A DNA stretch of 8,275 bases from Nitrososphaeraceae archaeon (GTDB lineage Archaea; Thermoproteota; Nitrososphaeria; Nitrososphaerales; Nitrososphaeraceae), in contig JAICQW010000075.1 in assembly GCA_025937665.1 (NCBI GenBank), positions 1 through 8,275 on the forward strand, given 5' to 3'. How positions within the stretch are numbered: position 1 is the stretch's first letter; every line of letters begins with the position of its first letter. Made by a program: the position numbers and the translations under genes. Below are positions 1 to 5,374 of the stretch, piece by piece. A model generated the notes under the pieces. The model saw nothing but the letters and a program-made list of their open reading frames with translations, had not been told where the DNA came from and did no database searches.

Positions 1-94
1 CCAACTCATAGTGGCTACATCGAATTTGGTACTCCTTCTTCATGGAATCCATTTCTCTCAAAGTATCTATGTGTCTAACAGAATTTTCCGTCAT
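1..94 (-). CDS. Partial 5' end of an unrecognised gene (runs off left edge)
   Basis: An open frame begins with ATG at 94-92 on the minus strand and stays open for 31 codons to the window edge, so only the N-terminus is visible. The peptide begins MTENSVRHIDTLREMDSMKK and continues with EYQIRCSHYEL. It is polar and probably helical, with no motif I recognise and no signal peptide. A weak box A-like GATAAAAG lies at 127-120, about 30 nt upstream of the ATG, the spacing expected for a leaderless archaeal transcript and the same as at other genes here. The gene is divergent from the miniprotein at 244-351. A frame this short could be open by chance, so the call rests mainly on the start and promoter geometry. 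Confidence 0.4.
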   Translation of the reverse strand, partial: MTENSVRHIDTLREMDSMKKEYQIRCSHYEL

Positions 95-212
95 ATACTA
101 GGGATACCTGATTTGATTACTTTTATCTTTCTTTTGATTTTCACCTTTAAACTAATTTTATCTAACTTTATTTAAGATGATAAAAAGCCAATTGCCTTTA
201 GAACCGAGAAAG

Positions 213-224
213 TTTGATAAATAT
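213..224 (+). promoter_or_regulatory. Box A (TATA) for the 35-aa Cys/His-rich miniprotein
   Basis: TTTGATAAATAT is a good archaeal TATA-like element. Its centre is about 25 nt upstream of the ATG at 244, so transcription should begin at or next to that ATG and give a leaderless mRNA. This makes the in-frame upstream ATG at 223 an unlikely start, because it overlaps the box itself. The assignment is from pattern and spacing only. Confidence 0.4.
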
Positions 225-243
225 GGTTGGGGAAAAATACCAT

Positions 244-351
244 ATGAAGAAATGTCCCATTTGCGGCTGTACACAACATAGGCTATTCGGCTGTGGTAGT
301 CATTGGCTAAGACACAAAAGATCAAGCGGTGGATCCTGTGAAGAGAAATAA
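244..351 (+). CDS. Cys/His-rich miniprotein, putative zinc-binding, 35 aa
   Basis: This short frame encodes a basic peptide starting MKKCPICGCTQHRLFGCGSH. Cysteines are at 4, 7, 9, 17 and 32 and histidines at 12, 20 and 24. The CPxCGC knuckle followed by further Cys/His residues looks like a small single-site zinc finger, and the middle (HWLRHKR) is strongly basic, which would suit nucleic-acid binding. I do not recognise the family. A TATA-like box at 213-224 sits at the right distance for a leaderless start at 244. An in-frame ATG at 223 would add seven residues but overlaps that box. The stop is 7 nt from the convergent stop of the HD-domain gene, so the frame fills the gap neatly. Cysteine density well above chance and the promoter spacing support a real gene; the function is unknown. 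Confidence 0.55.
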   Translation: MKKCPICGCTQHRLFGCGSHWLRHKRSSGGSCEEK

Positions 352-358
352 TTGTGAT

Positions 359-958
359 CTATTTTATTTCATATAACGCAATTGATAGTTTTAAAGCCAT
401 AGTATCATCTGTTTTTTCGGCTAGTGGCAGAATGTATTTTTGAGTCTCTTCCTTATAACGCAACGCCTTTTCCTTTTTTCTGTCATTTTTCAAGAAACGG
501 ACGTTGTCCAAACGGTCAGCTAGTTTAATGAATCTAGGCATCTTTGGACCTCTTGAAATATTCTCGAAATAGTTGACAAGTAATTTTTCTCTGTTTTCTT
601 CGTTGGTTTTTGGTTCGGTTAAAATCCTAATTGTATCATAAATGCTATCACCAAAATTTGATCTCAAATCCTCAACAACTGCACTATCCTCTTTGCTTTT
701 TTCAATGGCGTCGTGTAGAATTGCTGCACAGATAGTATCTACATCATGAACTTTTAATTCGTCAGATAATATCAGTGCTACCTTCATGGCATGGTTGATG
801 TATGGCTCATGGCTTTCATTTCTAAAAATACCCGAATAAGCACTAGCTGCAAAACCAAAGGCCTTGGTAATCTTCACAACATCGTTAAGATTATCCCCGA
901 ATGGCTGAATTAACCTGGAAAAAGCTATCCTTGTAAAATTATTTAAATTCCATTGCAT
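359..958 (-). CDS. HD-domain protein of the RelA/SpoT-Mesh1 (p)ppGpp-hydrolase type
   Basis: The protein resembles the metal-dependent hydrolase half of RelA/SpoT and the stand-alone Mesh1 enzymes, which remove 3'-pyrophosphate from (p)ppGpp or act on related nucleotides. It is a soluble single-domain protein of 199 aa, close to stand-alone hydrolase size. Numbered from the ATG at 958, visible landmarks are the substrate-side RNESHEPYINH segment (46-56, metal His56), the LHDAIE core (His82, Asp83, Glu86) and KLADRLDN (145-152, Asp148, Asn152). The family normally has Glu-Asp after HDxx; here the Asp is Lys87, so activity or substrate may differ. An upstream TTG at 967 could add three residues. 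I prefer ATG 958 because the TTTAAAAAT box at 994-986 lies 32 nt from it but only 23 nt from the TTG. No synthetase domain follows. The gene is divergent from the zinc-ribbon gene at 1069. The physiological substrate is inferred. Confidence 0.8.
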   Translation of the reverse strand: MQWNLNNFTRIAFSRLIQPFGDNLNDVVKITKAFGFAASAYSGIFRNESHEPYINHAMKVALILSDELKVHDVDTICAAILHDAIEKSKEDSAVVEDLRSNFGDSIYDTIRILTEPKTNEENREKLLVNYFENISRGPKMPRFIKLADRLDNVRFLKNDRKKEKALRYKEETQKYILPLAEKTDDTMALKLSIALYEIK

Positions 959-985
959 TTGACTCAACTAGTTAACCAGTTAATT

Positions 986-994
986 ATTTTTAAA
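986..994 (-). promoter_or_regulatory. Box A for the HD-domain gene
   Basis: On the minus strand this reads TTTAAAAAT, centred about 32 nt upstream of the ATG at 958. It predicts a start site near 963, downstream of the alternative TTG start at 967, and so decides between the two starts. The AT tract is nearly symmetric and could also act on the plus strand towards the gene at 1069, but that distance would leave a long leader. Confidence 0.4.
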
Positions 995-1068
995 TAGTTT
1001 CTAAAGTATGCTAAATTTGAATCTACTACTCCATTCTTATTCTTCTGGATTCTGTACAAATATGGAAT

Positions 1069-1428
1069 ATGAGCAAGACTGAAACAAATGAACTTGAGTG
1101 GTATTTCAGGGACCTTTTATTCAGAAATCATAACAAGGGGATATTACAATTAGAAATAGAAAGTATCCCATCTAAAATGGTTGAAACCTATCTTAGATAT
1201 AGAAATGAAGAATTTGGTCATATTTCTTCGATATTAAAAATGGTACTGGAAAATCTAGTATCGTCAAAACTCATAGAACGTCTAGATAGTCTAGTAAGTA
1301 TTAGGGATGGAATTTCTCGCTTACAGTGTAGTAAATGCTATTACATCTGTTATCTTGGAAATCTAGAACTAAAATCTTGTTTGAGATGTCAAAGTAACGA
1401 ATTGGTTGTCTTCCCAAGAAAACGCTAG
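1069..1428 (+). CDS. Unknown protein with a C-terminal zinc ribbon, 119 aa
   Basis: I do not recognise this protein as a named family. The first 80 residues are charged and predicted-helical by eye, from a WYFRDLLFR segment (11-19) to helices around 48-75, and could be a winged-helix-like module. The C-terminus is a clear zinc ribbon: Cys87xxCys90, an extra Cys94, then Cys104xxCys107, ending in a basic FPRKR tail. This layout recalls small archaeal transcription or RNA-associated proteins, but that is only analogy. The start is ATG 1069. An ATG at 1062 is out of frame. No strong TATA box lies at the usual distance; TAAATTT near 1010-1016 is the best candidate and would leave a leader of about 30 nt. 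The gene points towards lsm and tgtA, about 95 nt upstream of lsm, so it may belong to an RNA-related neighbourhood. Confidence 0.75.
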   Translation: MSKTETNELEWYFRDLLFRNHNKGILQLEIESIPSKMVETYLRYRNEEFGHISSILKMVLENLVSSKLIERLDSLVSIRDGISRLQCSKCYYICYLGNLELKSCLRCQSNELVVFPRKR

Positions 1429-1431
1429 GAA

Positions 1432-1518
1432 ATGGACAAACAGAAAGATGAACTTGACTTTGGTTCGAAGTCATTATTGAAACTCATATATAGAACTTTG
1501 GGAAACATTCCTAGTTGA
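1432..1518 (+). CDS. Possible 28-aa small ORF between zinc-ribbon gene and lsm
   Basis: An ATG-started frame fills the gap almost exactly: it begins 3 nt after the zinc-ribbon stop and ends 4 nt before the lsm ATG. The peptide begins MDKQKDELDFGSKSLLKLIY and ends RTLGNIPS. It is a plausible small soluble helix with an acidic-basic N-terminal half and a hydrophobic second half. There is no recognised domain. Its 3' part overlaps the CATATATAG box assigned to lsm at 1485-1493, which argues that the region may be promoter rather than coding. The tight packing favours translation and its length favours chance, so this is a weak call. Confidence 0.25.
   Translation: MDKQKDELDFGSKSLLKLIYRTLGNIPS
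1485..1493 (+). promoter_or_regulatory. Box A for the lsm-tgtA pair
   Basis: CATATATAG is centred about 34 nt upstream of the lsm ATG at 1523. It would start an mRNA with a leader of only a few bases, so lsm and tgtA could be transcribed independently of the zinc-ribbon gene. This is pattern and spacing only. Confidence 0.35.
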
Positions 1519-1522
1519 AAAA

Positions 1523-1936
1523 ATGTCTGCTTTAACCATAAGGAAGTTTTATGAAGAAATACTTCAGTTCGTAGGAAAGAAAGTTTTGATAGAGACATCT
1601 TATGAGAAGAATTATAGTGGAACCTTAAGCGCTATCGACGAAAGATTAGATACAGTTCTAGAAAATTTAGAAGGTCAAGGAATACTGAGAATTATTATAA
1701 ATGGAACTTTTGTGAAAGAAATAAAGCTTCTGGAGAAGCCTTTTGATCTTAAGGGTCTGGCCGATCGCCTATCAAGAGTATTTCCAGGACTAGTAAAAAT
1801 CAGAGATGACGTCAAGGCGATAATTGTGATGGATAAAATTAAGGTAACCGAACATGGCATAGAAGAAGGTTCCGGATTGGCAGCTGATAGGGTAAAATCA
1901 ATCTATGATGAATTCATGAGGGAGTTCAAGAAGTAG
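1523..1936 (+). CDS. Sm-like (Lsm) RNA-binding protein, SmAP3 type with C-terminal domain
   Basis: Archaeal Sm-like proteins assemble into rings that bind U-rich RNA in the cytoplasm. The N-terminal part (residues about 6-70) has the Sm fold: a short helix (FYEEILQFVG), the Sm1 stretch KKVLIETSYEKNYSGTLSAI with the family's strand-turn-strand and conserved Gly, and an Sm2-like stretch ending IIINGTFVKEI with the expected Asn-Gly. The second half (about 73-137) is an extra alpha/beta domain with the pattern ADRLSRVFPGLVKI, VTEHGIEEG, LAADRVKSIYDEF. At 137 aa it is far longer than the 70-80 aa of a plain archaeal Lsm and matches the two-domain SmAP3 subfamily. tgtA begins 2 nt after its stop, so co-transcription and perhaps translational coupling are likely. 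A CATATATAG box lies upstream. Confidence 0.85.
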   Translation: MSALTIRKFYEEILQFVGKKVLIETSYEKNYSGTLSAIDERLDTVLENLEGQGILRIIINGTFVKEIKLLEKPFDLKGLADRLSRVFPGLVKIRDDVKAIIVMDKIKVTEHGIEEGSGLAADRVKSIYDEFMREFKK

Positions 1937-1938
1937 AT

Positions 1939-3483
1939 TTGTTATTTGAGGTCAGGTATTCTGACCTAGCAGGAAGGATAGGAAAAATTAAAACCCCTAG
2001 TGGGACTTTTGAAACTCCTGCCTTCATACCTGTTATCCATCCCGTTTCACAATCTGTAGATATGGATTTTTTAAAGAAATTAGGTTTTGAGGCCGTTATT
2101 ACAAATGCGTATATCACGTTAATGAAATATGGCGATCTTGCACGAGAAAAGGGTATTCATGGAATAATAAATTTTGATGGCCCAATAATGACAGATTCGG
2201 GTGGCTACCAAGTGCTGGAATATGGTTCTATTGAGCCAGAGCCTTCGTATATTGCTCAATTTGAAAACGATATTAAAAGTGATATCTGTGTACCTCTTGA
2301 CAAGCCAACTGGATATGGACTGAGGTATGATGTAGCAGAAAGGTATGTTAACGAGACTATAAAAAATTCCCAAGAAACTTTGAATCTTATCAAGAGTAAC
2401 AATGAAAGAAACTCTGTTTGGGTAGGTCCGGTGCAGGGAGCAGAACATCTAGATTTGGTAAAAAGATCAGCTGGACAACTTGATGAAATGGGTTATGAGA
2501 TGTTGGCTCTTGGAAGTCCGGTGCAATTGCTAGAATCATACGAATTTGCCATTTTGGCGGATATGATAGCAGCTCTTAAATCAAAAGTTATGTCGAAGCC
2601 TATTCATCTCTTCGGAGCAGGACATCCTTTAACGATACCATTAGCAGTAGCATTAGGATGTGATACTTTTGATTCTGCTTCCTACATATTATATGCAAGA
2701 GATAACAGATACATGCATGCAAACGGCACTTCTAGATTGGATAAACTTTCATATCTTTCATGTCAATGCCCAATTTGCATCAATATGACAGTTAAGGAAT
2801 TTGTTGAACTAGAATATGAAGAAAGAATTGACAAATTAGCCAAACATAATCTTTATGTATTGAGGGGAGAGGTCTTGTCTGTAAAACAGGCAATCATGGA
2901 GGGAAGATTGTGGGAATATGTCGGGCAAAAGGCACGTGCTCATCCCAAATTAATGGAGGCCTTTAAACTATTTCTCAATTACAAGTATTTAGAAGATGGT
3001 ACTCCGGTGTTCAAGAAAAAAGCGATATTTTTTATGGAAACAATCGATCAGTATCGACCAGAGGCATCTAGAATAAGAAAGGTCTTTGATTCATTTAGGA
3101 CAAATAAGAAAAAAATAATTCTATTTCCGGACACACAGGTTTCCCCATTTTATACTTCTCATGAGTATCATAAACTGTCCAGTAAATTTTCAGACTATCA
3201 GATTTGTGCTTATAATCCTTTTATTGGTATCATCCCTGCTGAAATTTCGGATATCTATCCAGCTGCTCATAACCTTATCTCAAAGAAAAAATTAAACGTT
3301 AATAGTGTGAAAGACTATCCTACTTTTGTTAGCTCTTTTGAAAACTTTCTTTCACATAGTTATTTTGATGATGTCATAGTAATTGCTGATGAATTCATGC
3401 AGGGAATAGTTCATCAAACCAATTTAGAATTTAAGAATCTAAGGATTATTGAATATAACGATGACGTAATTGAACAGATTTAA
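1939..3483 (+). CDS. tgtA: Archaeal tRNA-guanine transglycosylase, archaeosine pathway, lacking a PUA domain
   Basis: TgtA exchanges guanine 15 in the D-loop of archaeal tRNAs for preQ0, the first tRNA-level step towards archaeosine. Residues 1 to about 350 form the catalytic TIM barrel: TDSGGYQ with Asp86 (the acid/base-type Asp), CDTFDS with Asp245 (the nucleophile position) and the structural zinc site Cys275-x-Cys277-x2-Cys280-x22-His303. The C-terminal part (about 390-514) resembles the archaeal C1/C2 region. The protein is 514 aa and ends without a PUA domain; Pyrococcus TgtA is about 580 aa with one. The start is TTG, 2 nt after the lsm stop. MLFEVRYSDLAGRIGKIKTP matches the usual family N-terminus, and no ATG would preserve it. 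A GGAG lies 14 nt upstream, rather far for a Shine-Dalgarno site. The partner enzymes for archaeosine are not in this window. Confidence 0.93.
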   Translation: MLFEVRYSDLAGRIGKIKTPSGTFETPAFIPVIHPVSQSVDMDFLKKLGFEAVITNAYITLMKYGDLAREKGIHGIINFDGPIMTDSGGYQVLEYGSIEPEPSYIAQFENDIKSDICVPLDKPTGYGLRYDVAERYVNETIKNSQETLNLIKSNNERNSVWVGPVQGAEHLDLVKRSAGQLDEMGYEMLALGSPVQLLESYEFAILADMIAALKSKVMSKPIHLFGAGHPLTIPLAVALGCDTFDSASYILYARDNRYMHANGTSRLDKLSYLSCQCPICINMTVKEFVELEYEERIDKLAKHNLYVLRGEVLSVKQAIMEGRLWEYVGQKARAHPKLMEAFKLFLNYKYLEDGTPVFKKKAIFFMETIDQYRPEASRIRKVFDSFRTNKKKIILFPDTQVSPFYTSHEYHKLSSKFSDYQICAYNPFIGIIPAEISDIYPAAHNLISKKKLNVNSVKDYPTFVSSFENFLSHSYFDDVIVIADEFMQGIVHQTNLEFKNLRIIEYNDDVIEQI

Positions 3484-3510
3484 TCATCAAATTCCTTCAG
3501 ACCACCACTT

Positions 3511-3528
3511 CATTTTCATTTAGTTTTT
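3511..3528 (+). terminator. T-rich tract after tgtA
   Basis: The non-template strand carries three T-runs of 3-5 bases in a row (CATTTTCATTTAGTTTTT), starting 28 nt after the tgtA stop and just before the next gene's box A. Archaeal RNA polymerase can stop at such U-rich tracts without a hairpin, and I see no stem here. Confidence 0.35.
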
Positions 3529-3530
3529 GC

Positions 3531-3538
3531 TTAAATAT
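3531..3538 (+). promoter_or_regulatory. Box A for the roadblock-like gene
   Basis: TTAAATAT is centred 31 nt upstream of the TTG at 3566. The transcript would begin only a few bases before that codon, which supports the TTG as the real start. A TAA in frame at 3554-3556 excludes any longer frame. Confidence 0.45.
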
Positions 3539-3565
3539 GAGAAATAGATATGATAATTAATAAAA

Positions 3566-3973
3566 TTGGGAATTGACTATGAGTTCATCTATGATTTTAG
3601 TGAGGAATTATTAAATCTAGACAGTTCCCTTCGTTGGATTGGTATTTCAAACAAATATGGCGTCTTAATCAATGTAGAACAGCGAGAAGGGTTAAAACCA
3701 TTAATGTCAGAAGAGGAGAGCGAAGAATATGCGGCTGCTGCCGTGTCAAGGTACAGGACAAGGGTTAAATTTCAATCAAAAATTGGAAAACTAAATTATG
3801 CTGTTGGAAGATATGAAAATGTAACTAGGATTACTGTTCCCATAAGTAACGACTATTTTCTCCTGCTAACAATTGATAAGGAGAAAAACTATGATGACCT
3901 TATCAATAAGATGATAATTCCATTTATCGCCAAAAACAGGAACAAATTTCATTTTGAGGATACAAATGATTGA
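3566..3973 (+). CDS. Roadblock/LC7-like protein, DUF6659-like, 135 aa
   Basis: The protein looks like a small roadblock/LC7-type alpha-beta domain of a kind I associate with Nitrososphaeria (resembling DUF6659). After an N-terminal helix (DFSEELLNLDSSLRWIGI, 10-27) come a strand with GVLINVEQREGLKPLMSEEE (32-51), a helical EEYAAAAVSRYRTR (53-66), then alternating strands (YAVGRYENVTRITVPI and YFLLLTI) and a C-terminal helix. Roadblock proteins usually dimerise and regulate small GTPases or sensor assemblies, but no target is visible here. There is no signal peptide or membrane segment. The start is TTG, supported by the box A spacing and by an in-frame stop just upstream. It has its own promoter and converges on the carrier-E1 fusion gene with 37 nt between stops, so it is not linked to either operon. 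Confidence 0.7.
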   Translation: MGIDYEFIYDFSEELLNLDSSLRWIGISNKYGVLINVEQREGLKPLMSEEESEEYAAAAVSRYRTRVKFQSKIGKLNYAVGRYENVTRITVPISNDYFLLLTIDKEKNYDDLINKMIIPFIAKNRNKFHFEDTND

Positions 3974-4010
3974 TCCTATCTAGTTCTCGTTGTTCTCTAC
4001 ACTTTAAAAA

Positions 4011-5357
4011 TTAGGGTTTAATGTCATCCACAAATCTCTTGTAAATTGACAGGGCTTCATCCTCGTTCTTTGCTCCAACGATTGTAGCCGCACCACTAGT
4101 CATGAAACTTATTAAAAGATTGTCAGAATTACTGCTCATGATAGTTAATCCTAGTTCTCCTTTTGTCTTGATCGCGTATCCCATTCGTTCCGCGTTCTTT
4201 TCAATACCCAAAAGGTTTAGTGATGATGAGATATGCGCAGGTGTAACAGTGTACGTTCTTTTTCCACGGTCACGACCGCATAACTCTTCGATTATCAATT
4301 GCTTTGTTTCCAGTTCATCTCTGTCAATTCTTTTTGTTCCGCACGAAGGACACTCTTCTTGCCTAAATACCGTAATCTTTTCTAATGACAGATCGTTTAG
4401 GTCTACATATATGAGCTTATTTTCTAGTGTTGGTTTTTCACCCAGAATTATCTTGACTACCTCTGAAACTTGAATACCACCGACCAGATACAAAATTGAT
4501 GGATGAACCCCTTCAGTACTACATGTTGGCATATCATCTTCCGCTAAGGCAGGAAAGATGCACCTAAGACATGCGGTTTTATTTGGAATTATGGTACAGA
4601 CTGAACCCAACATGCCCAAAGCCCCAGCGTAGATGAGAGGTATATTCAATTTAATGCATGCATCATTTAGCGCATATCTAGCATCTATGCTATCCAATGC
4701 ATCCACGACGATATCATATCCACTAATTATGCTTTCGGCAGTATACTTGGTAACTGAATTAGGAAGAGCTTCGATCTCGACACTCGAATTAATTTTTTCA
4801 AGTCTTTCTTTTGCTGCTTCAACTTTTACTTTACCCAGATCATTTTCTGTGTAAAGATGCTGTCTATGCAGGTTCGAAATCTCAATGATATCTCTGTCTA
4901 CTATCTTTAATTTTCCAACACCCATTGCAGTCAGTTGTGTAACGACAGGATTACCGATACCTCCAACTCCAACAACGCATACTTTTGCCTTTCTAAGTTT
5001 TTCCAATCCTATGAATCCTATTTCTTCTAGCATTATCTGTCTAGAGTATCTTTGTAAATCCTCGTTCTTTAATTCAGAACCTCCTGCTACTGCTGGAAGA
5101 ATATAAACGGAATCACCACTATTAAGTTTGGTTGCCATGCCATCATTACTAAACCGCATATTTTTTCCGTTGATGTAAATGTTAATTAAAGATCGTGGTT
5201 TTCCGTTCAAATCCAAAACTTTACGTTTAAAATCTTCTCCCAGTTGTTCTGTTATCTTAGTAAATGCATCCTGTAAATCTGTGGCGTCTAAAGTAATCTT
5301 CTTTTCTCCAGTACCCTTCGTAAGAACAGATGGAATTATGAATTCAATATTTGTCAT
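4011..5357 (-). CDS. Fusion of a MoaD/ThiS/CysO-like sulfur carrier to a MoeB/ThiF E1-like enzyme
   Basis: E1-like enzymes of this family adenylate the C-terminal Gly of a beta-grasp sulfur carrier so that it can become a thiocarboxylate. Residues 1-93 are the carrier: a beta-grasp domain with NIYINGKNMRFS (59-70), GDSVYILPAV (81-90) and Gly92-Gly93, very like CysO. The GG is not the C-terminus; the chain runs on into the E1 domain (about 97-345). That domain shows the ATP loop GVGGIG (130-135), Asp154/Asp156, NLHRQ (162-166), the VVDALD segment (Asp219, Asp222), zinc pairs Cys263/Cys266 and Cys336/Cys339, and Cys279 at the MoeB/ThiF active-cysteine position. Residues about 370-448 form a small extra domain seen at the end of some archaeal ThiF/MoeB proteins; there is no rhodanese. 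The gene lies 17 nt after threonine synthase in one operon; a GGAG overlaps the thrC stop. Confidence 0.85.
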   Translation of the reverse strand: MTNIEFIIPSVLTKGTGEKKITLDATDLQDAFTKITEQLGEDFKRKVLDLNGKPRSLINIYINGKNMRFSNDGMATKLNSGDSVYILPAVAGGSELKNEDLQRYSRQIMLEEIGFIGLEKLRKAKVCVVGVGGIGNPVVTQLTAMGVGKLKIVDRDIIEISNLHRQHLYTENDLGKVKVEAAKERLEKINSSVEIEALPNSVTKYTAESIISGYDIVVDALDSIDARYALNDACIKLNIPLIYAGALGMLGSVCTIIPNKTACLRCIFPALAEDDMPTCSTEGVHPSILYLVGGIQVSEVVKIILGEKPTLENKLIYVDLNDLSLEKITVFRQEECPSCGTKRIDRDELETKQLIIEELCGRDRGKRTYTVTPAHISSSLNLLGIEKNAERMGYAIKTKGELGLTIMSSNSDNLLISFMTSGAATIVGAKNEDEALSIYKRFVDDIKP

Positions 5358-5374
5358 TTTGTATTCGTTATCTC

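Noticed and set aside
1675..2448. Minus-strand ORFs of 61-109 aa under lsm and tgtA
   Set aside because: Antisense shadows of conserved genes, without promoters or recognisable motifs.
1900..3900. C/D-box-like TGATGA sequences for guide sRNAs
   Set aside because: They occur inside coding frames and lack paired D boxes and terminal stems at the expected spacing.
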